From assembly GCF_002261425.1 (NCBI RefSeq), contig NZ_NEVJ01000003.1, forward strand, positions 1,488,001 through 1,552,000: a stretch of 64,000 nucleotides of DNA, written 5' to 3'. The notes beneath the pieces were generated by a model. It was not told where the DNA came from. It ran no database searches and saw only the letters and a program-made list of their open reading frames with translations. Each line of letters starts with the position of its first letter. Positions within the stretch are counted from its first letter, which is position 1. This DNA comes from Bordetella genomosp. 9. Lineage in GTDB: Bacteria > Pseudomonadota > Gammaproteobacteria > Burkholderiales > Burkholderiaceae_B. This document shows, piece by piece, positions 17,326 through 27,217 of the stretch. A program made the position numbers and the translations under genes.

Positions 17326-18177
17326 TCAGCCCTTTTCCCGCGGCCGGGACGGGTCGCTGATCCACTCGCTCCAGGAGCCCGGATACAGGCGCGAGCCGGG
17401 CAATCCGGCGACTTCCATCGCGAACAGATTGGCCGACGCGGTGATCCCCGAACCGCACTGGTGGACGATGGACGACGGCGCCCGATCGCCCAGCACGGCC
17501 AGGAATTCCTGGCGCAGCCGCGCGGGCGACTTGAAGCGGCCATCGGCGTCCAGATTGTCTGTGTAAGGACGATTCAGCGCGCCGGGAATGCGCCCGGCTT
17601 CCGGATCGATGGGCTCGACTTCGCCGCGATAGCGCGGCGCCGCGCGCGCATCCACCACGGTAAACGACGGCTCGCGCAGGTTCGCCAGCACGGCGTCGGC
17701 GTCCACGGCGTCGACCAGCGACGCGCGCGCCGTCGCGGTGGCCGCGGCAGCCGGAGCAGGCGCCGCGCCGCTTTCCACCGGCAGGCCGGCAGCGTTCCAG
17801 GCCTGCCAGCCGCCGTCCAGCACGGCCGCGCGGTCGTGGCCGATCCAGCGCAGCAGCCACCACAGGTGCGCCGCATACTGGCCCCCGCTGGCGTCGTAGG
17901 CCACCACCAGGGTCCGCGGTCCCACGCCATGGGCAGCCATCAGCCCGGCCAGCGCGCCGGGGTCCGGCAAGGGATGGCGGCCGTTGCGGCCGGTATGCTC
18001 GCCGGCCAGGTCCTTTTCGTTGTCCAGGAAACGCGCGCCGGCGATGTGCGACGCCTCGAACTGGCGGCGCCCCGCCGAGAAATCGCCCAGGTCGTGCCGC
18101 ACGTCGAAGACACGCACGTCGGCGTCGTCCAGGCGGCCCGCCAGTTCGGAAACGGACATCAGGTGGGTCGAGGTCAT
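17326..18177 (-). CDS. sseA: 3-mercaptopyruvate sulfurtransferase / rhodanese
   Basis: The 283-residue protein has two rhodanese domains. The active-site loop CGSGITA (Cys241) is of the mercaptopyruvate type rather than CRKGVTA of thiosulfate enzymes. SGGQYAAHLWWLLRWIGHDRAAVLDGGW marks the first domain. It transfers sulfur from 3-mercaptopyruvate to thiol acceptors or cyanide. An Ala-rich linker (about residues 137-152) joins the domains. The ATG at 18177 has a ribosome binding site GGAG and overlaps the end of the upstream transporter gene by four bases. Confidence 0.92.
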   Translation of the reverse strand: MTSTHLMSVSELAGRLDDADVRVFDVRHDLGDFSAGRRQFEASHIAGARFLDNEKDLAGEHTGRNGRHPLPDPGALAGLMAAHGVGPRTLVVAYDASGGQYAAHLWWLLRWIGHDRAAVLDGGWQAWNAAGLPVESGAAPAPAAAATATARASLVDAVDADAVLANLREPSFTVVDARAAPRYRGEVEPIDPEAGRIPGALNRPYTDNLDADGRFKSPARLRQEFLAVLGDRAPSSIVHQCGSGITASANLFAMEVAGLPGSRLYPGSWSEWISDPSRPREKG

Positions 18178-19055
18178 GCTTTTTTCTCCCGTATGGCCGC
18201 GGCCATGGCCCGCGACTCGCGCATCGTCCGCCATATCGACAACAGCCCGGCGGCAATGATCAAACCCATGCCGATCCAGGCAATGTCGTCCAGATTTTCC
18301 TGCCAGAACGCCATGCCCAGGACGGCGGCGAAGATGATGGTGGTGTACTGCAACGCGGCCGTCAACAAGGCCGACCCGAGCCCGAAAGCGCGCGTCACCG
18401 CCAGTTGCCCGAACAGGCCCGACAGGCCGATGCCCGTCAAGGCGATATAGCCCTGCAGATCGGCGTCGCCCCAGCCCTCGGCACTGAGACCGACGACACT
18501 GGTGATGCACACCCCGCAGGAGAAGAACAGCACGGTGCGCCATTCGGGCTCGCCGATGCGGCCCAGTTCGCGGATCTGCATCATGGCCACGGCGGACGTG
18601 CCGCCCGCCGTCAGGCCCAGCAGCGCCGCCAGCCATTGGTCCTGCCCGATGCTGGGGCGCAGGACGGCGATCACGCCGAGAAAACCGAGCGCCACCGACA
18701 GTATGCGCACCATGTCCCGCTGCGCCCCGCCCCAGCCCAGCATCCAGGCGGCGATGAACAGCGGCGAGGTATACGACAGGCTGATGGCGGTGGCCAGCGG
18801 CAGGTGCGCCAGCGCGAAGAAACCCAGCCACATGGAGCTGACGCCGGCCAGGTTGCGCCACAGGTGGGGCTTCCAGCGCGTGGGGAGGATGGAATGGCGC
18901 CCTGCCCGGGCCCAGGCGAGCAGCAGGACGACCGACGGCAGGCCACGAAACAGCACGACCTGCGACAGGGAGGCTTCGTGCTCGGTGGCCAGCTTCACGC
19001 AGGACCCCATGATGGCGAACATGAAAGACGCCAGCAGCATCCAGAGAGCCTGCAT
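18174..19055 (-). CDS. EamA/DMT-family inner membrane transporter
   Basis: The 293-residue protein has about ten hydrophobic segments in two EamA repeats. The first begins MQALWMLLASFMFAIMGSCVKLA and the second follows LTAGGTSAVAMMQIRELGR. Family members export amino acids, nucleobases or other metabolites, and the substrate is unknown. It is coupled to sseA by an ATGA overlap, so a role in sulfur-amino-acid metabolism is possible but not shown. Confidence 0.87.
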   Translation of the reverse strand: MQALWMLLASFMFAIMGSCVKLATEHEASLSQVVLFRGLPSVVLLLAWARAGRHSILPTRWKPHLWRNLAGVSSMWLGFFALAHLPLATAISLSYTSPLFIAAWMLGWGGAQRDMVRILSVALGFLGVIAVLRPSIGQDQWLAALLGLTAGGTSAVAMMQIRELGRIGEPEWRTVLFFSCGVCITSVVGLSAEGWGDADLQGYIALTGIGLSGLFGQLAVTRAFGLGSALLTAALQYTTIIFAAVLGMAFWQENLDDIAWIGMGLIIAAGLLSIWRTMRESRAMAAAIREKKA

Positions 19056-19246
19056 GGAAGGGAACCGGGACCGTCAGGTGACAAGGAAGCGATACTATAC
19101 TCCGCCGTGGCCTCGGCGCCGGCTTGTTCCGCGCCGCCGTGATGCCGCGCGGCCCCGGTCCGGCCGCGGTATGCTCGCGCGCCGCGGAACCTGGACGCCA
19201 CGGGGCCGTCAAAGCTACATCGCTCGCAAAGGGATCATAAAAAACC

Positions 19247-20125
19247 ATGAAACGTATCGTTCTATTCGTGCTGACCAACCTGGCCGTCATGGTGGTTCTG
19301 TCGGCCACGCTTCGCATCCTGGGGGTCGACCGCTTCCTGACGGCCAATGGGCTGAACATCAATGCCCTGCTGGTGTTCTCGGTGGTGGTGGGCTTTACCG
19401 GCGCCATCATTTCGCTGCTGATGAGCAAGACCATGGCCAAGTGGAGCACGGGCGCCCACGTGATCGACCCGAACGCGCCGCGCAGCCAGAACGAAGCCTG
19501 GCTGCTGGAGACCGTCCACCAATTGGCTGACCGCGCCGGCATCGGCCGGCCCGAAGTCGCGATCTACGAAGGCGCGCCGAACGCATTCGCCACGGGCGCG
19601 TTCAAGAACGACTCGCTGGTGGCCGTCAGCACGGGCCTGCTGGAAAGCATGACCGAAGAAGAAGTCACCGCCGTCCTGGGCCACGAAGTCGCCCACATCG
19701 CCAATGGCGACATGGTCACGCTGACCCTGATCCAGGGCGTGGTCAATACCTTCGTGGTGTTCCTGGCCCGCGTGGTCGGCTACTTCATCGACAAGGCGGT
19801 GTTCCGCAACGAACGCGGCACCGGGCCGGGCTATTTCGTGACCGTGATCGTCTGTGAAATCCTGTTCGGCATCCTGGCGTCCATCATCGTCGCGTGGTTC
19901 TCGCGCCAGCGCGAGTATCGGGCCGACGCGGGTTCGGCGCACCTGCTCAGTTCACGCGATCCCATGATCCGCGCCCTGGCGCGGCTGGGCGGCCTGGAAG
20001 CGGGCGCGCTGCCCAAGACCTTCGAGGCGTCCGGCATCACCGGCGGCGGCGCCATCAGCGCGATGTTCGCCACGCACCCGCCCATCCAGCAACGCATCGC
20101 CGCGCTGCAGCGCGTGCCGCTGTAA
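19247..20125 (+). CDS. htpX: Membrane zinc protease HtpX
   Basis: The 292-residue M48 metalloprotease of the inner membrane takes part in membrane protein quality control. Two transmembrane segments lie at residues 3-22 and about 38-58, the catalytic HEVAH motif is at residues 146-150, further membrane segments follow, and the third zinc ligand region is [12 protein letters not shown]. Length and order match HtpX. Confidence 0.96.
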   Translation: MKRIVLFVLTNLAVMVVLSATLRILGVDRFLTANGLNINALLVFSVVVGFTGAIISLLMSKTMAKWSTGAHVIDPNAPRSQNEAWLLETVHQLADRAGIGRPEVAIYEGAPNAFATGAFKNDSLVAVSTGLLESMTEEEVTAVLGHEVAHIANGDMVTLTLIQGVVNTFVVFLARVVGYFIDKAVFRNERGTGPGYFVTVIVCEILFGILASIIVAWFSRQREYRADAGSAHLLSSRDPMIRALARLGGLEAGALPKTFEASGITGGGAISAMFATHPPIQQRIAALQRVPL

Positions 20126-20151
20126 TTCCGGCCACGGCGCGATCGGCAACC

Positions 20152-20183
20152 CCGGCCAGTTCCCGTCCACGGGGGCTGGCCGG
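20152..20183. terminator. Long hairpin between convergent htpX and sdaA
   Basis: CCGGCCAG pairs with CTGGCCGG, a TT/GG wobble step follows, and CCCG pairs with CGGG around TCCA. This gives an almost continuous stem of 14 pairs between the two convergent stop codons. No T run follows, so it is a probable bidirectional 3' end signal rather than a typical intrinsic terminator. Confidence 0.6.
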
Positions 20184-20188
20184 ATGGC

Positions 20189-21580
20189 CTAGCATTCGAC
20201 GATATTCACCGCCAGGCCGCCGCGCGCCGTTTCCTTGTACTTGATCTTCATATCGGCGCCCGTTTCCCGCATGGTCTTGATGACCGAATCCAGCGAAACG
20301 TAGTGCTGGCCATCGCCGCGCAGGGCCATCCGCGCCGCGTTCACCGCCTTGATCGACGCCATCGCGTTGCGCTCGATACAGGGAATCTGCACCAGTCCGC
20401 CCACCGGATCGCAGGTCAGGCCCAGGTTGTGTTCCATGCCGATTTCCGCGGCGTTCTCGACCTGCGACACGCTGCCGCCCAGGACCGCGGCCAGGCCCCC
20501 GGCCGCCATGGAGCAGGCGACGCCGACTTCGCCCTGGCAGCCGACTTCGGCGCCGGAGATCGACGCATTGAATTTGTAGAGCAGCCCGATGGCCGCGGCG
20601 GTGAGCAGGAAATCATGGATGCCCGCGCGCGTGGCGCCGGGCACGAAGCGATCGTAGTAATGCAGCACGGCCGGGATGATGCCGGCCGCGCCGTTGGTCG
20701 GCGCGGTGACGACCCGGCCACCGGCGGCGTTTTCCTCGTTGACCGCGATCGCGTACAGGTTCACCCAGTCCATGACCGACAGCGGGTCGGATAGCGTGCG
20801 CTCGGCGCGCTGGGTCAGGCTGCGATAGAGATCCGGCGCGCGGCGGCGCACCTTCAAGGGTCCGGGCAGTTCGCCATCCGCGCCGGGGTTGTCGATGCCG
20901 CAGCCGCGCGCCACGCAATGCTGCATGACGTCCCAGATGCGATCCAGGCCCGCCCGTACGTCGTCTTCGCCGCGCCACGCCAGTTCATTGCGCATCATCA
21001 GCTGGGCGATGCTCAGGCCGGATTCGGCCGTCATCTCGACGAGCTGCCGGCCAGTGCGGAAGGGATAAGGCAGTTGGTCGTGCGCCGCGATGACCTGGGC
21101 GTTCGGCGCCCCGGCCGTCACGACGAAACCACCGCCCACCGACAGGTAGCGTGCTTCGCGCAAGGCGTTGCCGGCGGCATCGAACGCATGGAATTTCATC
21201 CCGTTGGGGTGTTCCGCCATGGCTTCGCGGCGATAGAACAGCAGATGTTCTTTTTCGATGAAGGGCACGCGGTGCGTGCCCAGCAGCGGCAGCTCGCGGC
21301 TGGCGCGCACCGCCTGCAGCATGCCGGCGATGGCCGTGGGATCCACGGTGTCCGGGGCTTCGCCCATCAGGCCCAGCAGCACGCCCTTGTCGGTGCCGTG
21401 GCCCTTGCCGGTGGCGCCCAGCGATCCGTAGAGTTCGGCGCGCACCGCCGCGACGGCGGGCAGCAGGCCGTCGCGCTGCAGGCCCTGCACGAACAACAGC
21501 GCGGCGCGCATGGGGCCCACCGTATGCGAACTCGATGGACCGATACCGATCTTGAACAAATCGAAAACAGAAACCGCCAC
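20189..21580 (-). CDS. sdaA: L-serine dehydratase (iron-sulfur type)
   Basis: The 463-residue single-chain enzyme deaminates L-serine to pyruvate using a [4Fe-4S] cluster. The N-terminal beta domain starts [22 protein letters not shown]. The alpha domain carries the cysteines in [16 protein letters not shown] and [17 protein letters not shown] chose the GTG at 21580 because it has a GGAG ribosome binding site about six bases upstream and matches the family start. Frames further upstream add only unconserved residues. Confidence 0.94.
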   Translation of the reverse strand: MAVSVFDLFKIGIGPSSSHTVGPMRAALLFVQGLQRDGLLPAVAAVRAELYGSLGATGKGHGTDKGVLLGLMGEAPDTVDPTAIAGMLQAVRASRELPLLGTHRVPFIEKEHLLFYRREAMAEHPNGMKFHAFDAAGNALREARYLSVGGGFVVTAGAPNAQVIAAHDQLPYPFRTGRQLVEMTAESGLSIAQLMMRNELAWRGEDDVRAGLDRIWDVMQHCVARGCGIDNPGADGELPGPLKVRRRAPDLYRSLTQRAERTLSDPLSVMDWVNLYAIAVNEENAAGGRVVTAPTNGAAGIIPAVLHYYDRFVPGATRAGIHDFLLTAAAIGLLYKFNASISGAEVGCQGEVGVACSMAAGGLAAVLGGSVSQVENAAEIGMEHNLGLTCDPVGGLVQIPCIERNAMASIKAVNAARMALRGDGQHYVSLDSVIKTMRETGADMKIKYKETARGGLAVNIVEC

Positions 21581-21798
21581 GATGGCTCCGCAAGCATCTG
21601 TCCGGAAACCCGTGTCCCGGCACGTCGCTATGATAGCTGGCGGCGCCACCCGCATCCCCGCGCCGCCACCCGCCGGGCGCCACGCCGAATGAGAACGTTT
21701 TCAACGCCCGCGTCCCCCAGGCGTGGAACCATGCGATCATTGGGGCTGGCCCGTGCTGCCCAGCCGGTCATTCAACCATTCCTTCCCTGCGCAGACGT

Positions 21799-23460
21799 AT
21801 GTCCGGAATCCTTACCCTGCTCGATTTTGCTGGCTATGTGGCCCTGCTCCTGTGGGGCGTCCATATGGTCCAGACAGGCGTGCAGCGGGCTTTCGGCGCG
21901 GCCCTGGGCGCGGTGCTGGGCCGCGCGCTGGGCACGCGCCTGCGCGCGTTCGCGGCCGGCCTGGGCATTACCGCCGCCCTGCAAAGCAGCACGGCCACGG
22001 GCCTGATGATCACCGGCTTCGCGGCCGGCGGCGTAGTGGGCCTGGTGCCGGCGCTGTCGGCCATGCTGGGCGCCAACGTGGGCACCACGCTGATCGTCCA
22101 GCTGCTGTCCTTCGACCTGACGTCGCTGGCGCCCATCCTGATCCTGTTCGGCGTGTGGATGTTCCGCCGCTATCCGCCCGGCCGCACGCGCGACCTGGGG
22201 CGCGTCTTCATCGGCCTGGGGTTGCTGCTGATCTCGCTGCATTCGCTGGTGGATCTGTTCGCGCCTTTCCAGACCGCGCCGCTGCTGCGCGTCCTGCTGC
22301 AGGCCCTGGCCAGCCAGCCCGTGGCCGCCATGCTGGTGGCCGCCGCGCTGACCTGGGCGGCGCATTCCAGCGTCGCGGTGGTGGTGCTGCTCATGTCCAT
22401 GGCTTCCCATCACCTGGTCAGCCCGGAAGCCGCCTATGCCATGGTGCTGGGCGCCAACCTGGGCACGGCCGTCAATCCGATGATCGAAGGCGTGACGGGC
22501 GATGATCCGGCGGCGCGCCGCCTGCCGCTGGGCAACATGCTGACCCGCGTGGCCGGCGTGATCGTCGGCCTGATCCTGCTGCCCTGGGTCGGCGCCTGGA
22601 TGAATGCCCTGACGGACGACCCGGCGCGCGCCGTGGCCAATTTCCATACGCTGTTCAACGGGATCGTCGCGCTGATCTTCCTGCCGCTGCTGGTGCCGTA
22701 CGCGGCCCTGCTGACGCGCTGGCTGCCCAAGCGCATCGATCCGGACGATCCCGCCCGCCCGCAGTACCTGGACGAATCGGCGCACGATATTCCGGCGGTG
22801 GCGCTGGGCAACGCGTCGCGCGAGGCCCTGCGCATGGCCGATATGCTGCAGACGCTGCTGGTGCTCGCGCGGGCCGGCTACAAGCGCGACAACCGGCACC
22901 GCCTGCCCCAGGCCAAGCAGCTGGACGCCGCCATGGACAAGCTGGAAACGGCGATCACGCTGTACCTGGCGACGCTGGATCGCGAAAGCATGACCAAGGA
23001 AGACGTCCAGCGCATGGAAGAAATCGTGGCCTTCGCGAGCAATGTCGGCCATGCCGCCGACATCGTGTACAGCGGCCTGTTGAACCATGCCACGCGCCTG
23101 CGCAAGCAGGGCTGGAAGCTGGCGCCGGACCAAAGCGAGCAATTGGACGAATCGCTGGGACAGCTGTTGAACAACGAACGGCGCACCGCGGCGCTGTTCG
23201 TCAACGCCGACCTGCGCCAGGCCCGCGCCCTGGCCGGCGAAAAGGAAAGCTTCCGCGCGCTGGAAGCCCAGGCGGCGGAAGCGCATCTGCAGAAGATCAA
23301 ATCAGGCCAGGTCGAACAAGCCGAAATCGGCCAGCTGTACCTGGATATCCTGCGCGACGTGAAAGGCGTGAATTCCTATCTGGTCGGCGCCGCCGCCTAT
23401 CCCGTCCTGGCCAAGGAAGGCGAACTGCTGCCCAGCCGCCTGCGCGAATCGTCGAACTGA
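21799..23460 (+). CDS. Na/Pi-cotransporter family protein with PhoU-like domain
   Basis: The 553-residue protein joins two parts. Residues 1 to about 310 contain two NptA/SLC34-type repeats with the QSST motif (ALQSSTATGLMITGF) and its second copy (AAHSSVAVVVLLMSM). Residues 330-553 form a helical PhoU-like domain (ASREALRMADMLQTLLVLAR). E. coli YjbB of this type exports phosphate. It is divergent from sdaA across 218 bases. Confidence 0.93.
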   Translation: MSGILTLLDFAGYVALLLWGVHMVQTGVQRAFGAALGAVLGRALGTRLRAFAAGLGITAALQSSTATGLMITGFAAGGVVGLVPALSAMLGANVGTTLIVQLLSFDLTSLAPILILFGVWMFRRYPPGRTRDLGRVFIGLGLLLISLHSLVDLFAPFQTAPLLRVLLQALASQPVAAMLVAAALTWAAHSSVAVVVLLMSMASHHLVSPEAAYAMVLGANLGTAVNPMIEGVTGDDPAARRLPLGNMLTRVAGVIVGLILLPWVGAWMNALTDDPARAVANFHTLFNGIVALIFLPLLVPYAALLTRWLPKRIDPDDPARPQYLDESAHDIPAVALGNASREALRMADMLQTLLVLARAGYKRDNRHRLPQAKQLDAAMDKLETAITLYLATLDRESMTKEDVQRMEEIVAFASNVGHAADIVYSGLLNHATRLRKQGWKLAPDQSEQLDESLGQLLNNERRTAALFVNADLRQARALAGEKESFRALEAQAAEAHLQKIKSGQVEQAEIGQLYLDILRDVKGVNSYLVGAAAYPVLAKEGELLPSRLRESSN

Positions 23461-23466
23461 AGTGGA

Positions 23467-23485
23467 CGCGCCGGCGGCCGGCGCG
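23467..23485. terminator. GC hairpin between convergent genes
   Basis: CGCGCCGG-CGG-CCGGCGCG gives a perfect 8-bp stem just after the cotransporter stop and before the convergent dienelactone hydrolase stop. There is no T run. Confidence 0.4.
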
Positions 23486-23522
23486 CGCGTGCTCCAGCCT
23501 TGCTCCAGACTGGCTGCAGCGC

Positions 23523-24314
23523 TTACTTCAGATACTGCGCGAACCAGTCGCGCATTCTCTGCCAGCCATCCTGCGCATCCTGCTCGTTGTAGCTGGGCCG
23601 ATAGTCGGCCAGGAAGGCGTGTCCTGAATCGGGGTAGACCACGAACCTGGACGCCTTGGCGTTGTCATTGCCTTCGGCCAGCCGCTGCTTCATGGTTTCC
23701 ACGTCTTCCAGCGGAATGCTGGTGTCCTTGGCGCCATACAGGCCCAGCACCGGGCCGTGCAGCTCCTTGGTGACGTCGACCGCGTTGCGCTTGATCAGCG
23801 GGCCGTGGCCCTGCGTGAGCTTGCCGTACCAGGCCACGCCGGCCTTCACCTTGGGACTGTAGGCCGTGTACATCCAGGTGATGCGGCCGCCCCAGCAGAA
23901 GCCGGTGATGCCCACGCGTTCGGCGTCGCCGCCCTGCTGCGCGGCCCAGGCCACGCTGGCGTCCAGGTCGGCCATGACCTGTTCGTCCGGCACCTTGGAA
24001 ACGATGTCCTGGATCAGCTTGGGGATGTCGGTGTAGGTGGACGCATCGCCCTGGCGTTCGTACAGGTTGACCGCGATGGCGAAATAGCCTTCCTTGGCCA
24101 GCCGCCGGCAGACGTCCTGGATGTGTTCATGGATGCCGAAGATTTCCTGCACGACGCAGATGATGGGCACATCGGTCTTGCCCTCCGGCACGGCGTAGTA
24201 GGCGGGAATCGTGCCGTCCTTGACGGGCAGGTCGATCAGGCCGTGCGTCAGGCCTTGCGGGCTGGTGTGGATCGCGGTGCTCTGCACGGCACCCGCGGCG
24301 GGCGAAAAACTCAT
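23523..24314 (-). CDS. Dienelactone hydrolase family protein
   Basis: The 263-residue alpha/beta hydrolase has the catalytic nucleophile Cys in GITGFCWGGRITW, an Asp in GLYGAKDTSIP and the His in YPDSGHAFLADYRPSY. These enzymes hydrolyse dienelactones or other lactones and esters in the cytoplasm. The ATG at 24314 has an AGAGGA ribosome binding site. A frame reaching back to 24347 adds unconserved residues. No aromatic-ring degradation genes are adjacent, so the substrate is open. Confidence 0.9.
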   Translation of the reverse strand: MSFSPAAGAVQSTAIHTSPQGLTHGLIDLPVKDGTIPAYYAVPEGKTDVPIICVVQEIFGIHEHIQDVCRRLAKEGYFAIAVNLYERQGDASTYTDIPKLIQDIVSKVPDEQVMADLDASVAWAAQQGGDAERVGITGFCWGGRITWMYTAYSPKVKAGVAWYGKLTQGHGPLIKRNAVDVTKELHGPVLGLYGAKDTSIPLEDVETMKQRLAEGNDNAKASRFVVYPDSGHAFLADYRPSYNEQDAQDGWQRMRDWFAQYLK

Positions 24315-24499
24315 GGCGGTATCCTCTGGCTTTGGGGTTGGGCACATGGTGCGTCACGGCGGGGCGCGCCGCCCAGGCGCCGTCCCGACGATTATGCCGC
24401 GCATTGCCTTAATGCGTGCTGGCACCCGCATTCCGGGACCCGCGGGCGGGTACAAGCCCGCCGGCCCCCACATGGCGGGACCCTGAGGCCTGGCACGTG

Positions 24500-27217
24500 C
24501 TAGTGCGCCTGTTCCCAGTTCTTGCCGACGCCCACTTCGGCCACCAGCGGCACGCGCAGCTGCGCCACGTTGCACATCAGGCCGGGCAGTTCGGCGCGCA
24601 CCTGGTCGACTTCCTGGTCGGGTACTTCCAGCACCAGTTCGTCATGCACCTGCATGATCATGCGCGACAGCAGGCCTTCGCGCGCGATCCATTCCTGCAC
24701 GGCCACCATGGCCTTCTTGATCAGGTCCGCCGCGGTGCCCTGCATGGGCGCATTGATGGCGGCGCGTTCGGCGGCCTGCCGGCGCGGTCCCGAGCCGCCG
24801 CGGATCTCCGGCAGCCACAGCCGCCGGCCGAAGACCGTTTCCACGTAGCCCTGCTCGCGCGCCAGCACGCGCGTCGATTCCATGTATTGCGCCACGCCTG
24901 GATAACGCGCGAAATAACGATCGATGTACGCCTGCGCCGCGTCACGCGTGATGCCCAGGTTGGACGCCAGGCCGAACACGCCCATGCCATAGATCAGGCC
25001 GAAATTGATGGCCTTGGCGGCACGCCGCTGTTCCCCCGCGACCGCCTCCAGCGGAACGCCGAAGACTTCGGACGCGGTGGCCCGGTGGATGTCCTCGCCC
25101 GCGGCGAACGCCCGCTGCAGGTTTTCGTCGTCCGACACGTGCGCCATGATGCGCAGCTCGATCTGCGAGTAATCGGCCGACATCAGCACGCCGCGCTCGG
25201 CGATGAAGGCTTCCCGCACGCGGCGGCCCGCCGGCGTGCGGACCGGAATGTTCTGCAGGTTCGGTTCGGAAGATGCCAGCCGCCCGGTGATGACCGCGGC
25301 CTGCGCGTAATGGGTGTGCACACGGCCGGTGGCCGGGTTGATCATGCGCGGCAGCTTGTCGGTATACGTGGACTTCAGCTTGGACAGGCCGCGGTATTCC
25401 AGCAGGACCTGCGGCAGCGGATAGTCCTGGGCCAGCTTGCTCAGGACTTCCTCGTCCGTGGACGGCGCGCCGCTGGCCGTCTTGCGGACCACGGGCAGCT
25501 GCATGCGGCCGAACAGGATCTCGCCCAGCTGCTTGGGGGAATTCAGGTTGAAGGGTTGGCCGGCCAATTCGTAGGCGCGCTGCTCAAGGGTCAGCATTTC
25601 CTGCCCCAGCGCCGTGCTTTGCCGCATCAGCTCGTCGGCGTCGACGCGCACACCCGTGCGTTCGATTTCCGTCAGGACCTCGGAGACCTGCAGCTCCAGC
25701 TTGTAGATATGCTCGAGGCCGGCATCGGCGCTGACGCGCGGACGCAGCAGATGATGCATCTGGATCGTGAAGTCGGCGTCTTCGGCGGCATAGTGGCCGG
25801 CCCGCTCCACCGGGACTTCATCGAAGCAGATCTGGCTGGCGCCCTTGCCGCACAATTGTTCGTAGGTGATGCCGCTGCGGCCCAGCCACCGCTGCGCCAG
25901 CTCCGCCAGGCTGACGCTGCGGTGGGACTCCAGCACATACGCCTGCAGCATCGTGTCTTCGGCGATGCCCGCCAGCCGTATGCCTTCGTTGCGCAGCACG
26001 TGGGCGTCGTACTTGGCGTTGTGCAGCAGCTTGGGCACGGCGGGGTCTTCCAGCCACGCGCGCAGCCGCGCCAGCACTTCGTCCTTGGGCAACTGGTCGC
26101 CGGCTTCGGGCCCGCGATGCGCGACCGGGATATAGCAGGCGATGCCGGGCTCGATCGAGAACGACATTCCCACCAGGCGCGCCTGCATTTCGTCCAGCGA
26201 CGTGGTTTCGGTGTCGAAGGCGGCCAGCGGCGCGGCGCGCAGCTTTTCCATCCATGCATCGAAGGCGGCCCAGTCCGTAATGATCTGGTAATCCACCTGT
26301 TCGGGCGCGGCGGGACGTTCGGGCGCGACGCGCGAATCGCCCGTCGGCACGCGTTCGGTTTCGCCGCTGACTTCGCGCAGCCAGGTCCGGAAACCATAGC
26401 GCTCGTAGAGCTCCAGCAGCGCTTCCTTGTCCTCTTCCTGCGCCACCAGCGCTTCCGGTCCGGACATGGTGCCGCTCAGGTCGCAATCGCGCCGCACGGA
26501 CAGCAGCTTGCGCGTCAGCGGGAAATTCGTCGCGGCCAGGCGCAGGTTGTTGCCGGCGACGCCCTTGATGCCGTCGGCCGCTTCCAGCAGCTTGTCGACC
26601 GAACCGTACTCGGACAGCCATTTGACGGCCGTCTTCGGGCCGACCTTGTCGACACCCGGCACGTTGTCCACCGCGTCGCCGATCAGCATCAGGTAATCGA
26701 CGATGCGCTCGGGCGGCACGCCGAACTTCTTGACCACGCCGGCGGGATCCAGGGTTTCGCCGGTCATGGTGTTGACCAGCGTGACGTGGTCATCCACCAA
26801 CTGGGCCAGGTCCTTGTCGCCGGTCGACACAATGGTGCTGATGCCATGTTCGGTGGCGATGCGCGCCAGCGTGCCGATGACGTCGTCGGCTTCCACGCCT
26901 TCGATGGCGAACACCGGCCAACCCAGCGCACGCACCACGTTGTGTATGGGCTCGATCTGGACCGCGAGATCCTCGGGCATGGGCGGACGGTGCGACTTGT
27001 AATCGGGATACAGGTCGTCACGGAAGGTCTTGCCACGGGCATCGAAAATGCAAGCGGCATATTGCGCGTCGTAATCCTGTTTCAGTTTACGAAGCATATT
27101 GACGACGCCGTACAACGCCCCCGTCGGCTCCCCCTGCGCGTTCCGCAAGTCAGGCATGGCATGATAGGCGCGGTACAAATAGCTAGAACCGTCAACCAGC
27201 AACAGGGTTTTATTCAT
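24500..27217 (-). CDS. polA: DNA polymerase I
   Basis: The 905-residue polymerase fills gaps in repair and removes Okazaki RNA primers. The order is a 5'-3' exonuclease (MNKTLLLVDGSSYLYRAYHA through about 290), a 3'-5' exonuclease with an intact DxE motif (AAFDTETTSL), and the polymerase domain (about 500-905) with SADYSQIELRIMAHVS, INFGLIYGMG and MIMQVHDELVLEV. The exonuclease acids are kept, so proofreading is probably active. The start codon overlaps by two bases the first possible ATG of the divergent LOG-like gene. Confidence 0.97.
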   Translation of the reverse strand: MNKTLLLVDGSSYLYRAYHAMPDLRNAQGEPTGALYGVVNMLRKLKQDYDAQYAACIFDARGKTFRDDLYPDYKSHRPPMPEDLAVQIEPIHNVVRALGWPVFAIEGVEADDVIGTLARIATEHGISTIVSTGDKDLAQLVDDHVTLVNTMTGETLDPAGVVKKFGVPPERIVDYLMLIGDAVDNVPGVDKVGPKTAVKWLSEYGSVDKLLEAADGIKGVAGNNLRLAATNFPLTRKLLSVRRDCDLSGTMSGPEALVAQEEDKEALLELYERYGFRTWLREVSGETERVPTGDSRVAPERPAAPEQVDYQIITDWAAFDAWMEKLRAAPLAAFDTETTSLDEMQARLVGMSFSIEPGIACYIPVAHRGPEAGDQLPKDEVLARLRAWLEDPAVPKLLHNAKYDAHVLRNEGIRLAGIAEDTMLQAYVLESHRSVSLAELAQRWLGRSGITYEQLCGKGASQICFDEVPVERAGHYAAEDADFTIQMHHLLRPRVSADAGLEHIYKLELQVSEVLTEIERTGVRVDADELMRQSTALGQEMLTLEQRAYELAGQPFNLNSPKQLGEILFGRMQLPVVRKTASGAPSTDEEVLSKLAQDYPLPQVLLEYRGLSKLKSTYTDKLPRMINPATGRVHTHYAQAAVITGRLASSEPNLQNIPVRTPAGRRVREAFIAERGVLMSADYSQIELRIMAHVSDDENLQRAFAAGEDIHRATASEVFGVPLEAVAGEQRRAAKAINFGLIYGMGVFGLASNLGITRDAAQAYIDRYFARYPGVAQYMESTRVLAREQGYVETVFGRRLWLPEIRGGSGPRRQAAERAAINAPMQGTAADLIKKAMVAVQEWIAREGLLSRMIMQVHDELVLEVPDQEVDQVRAELPGLMCNVAQLRVPLVAEVGVGKNWEQAH

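Noticed and set aside
17326..19542. Single 738-codon minus-strand frame covering sseA and the EamA gene
   Set aside because: The real genes are two overlapping frames. Only its last part, from 18177 down, is SseA.
21772..23286. Minus-strand frame of about 500 codons opposite the Na/Pi cotransporter
   Set aside because: The composition is rich in Arg, Gln and His as expected for the antisense of a GC-rich gene, and the sense strand encodes a recognised protein.
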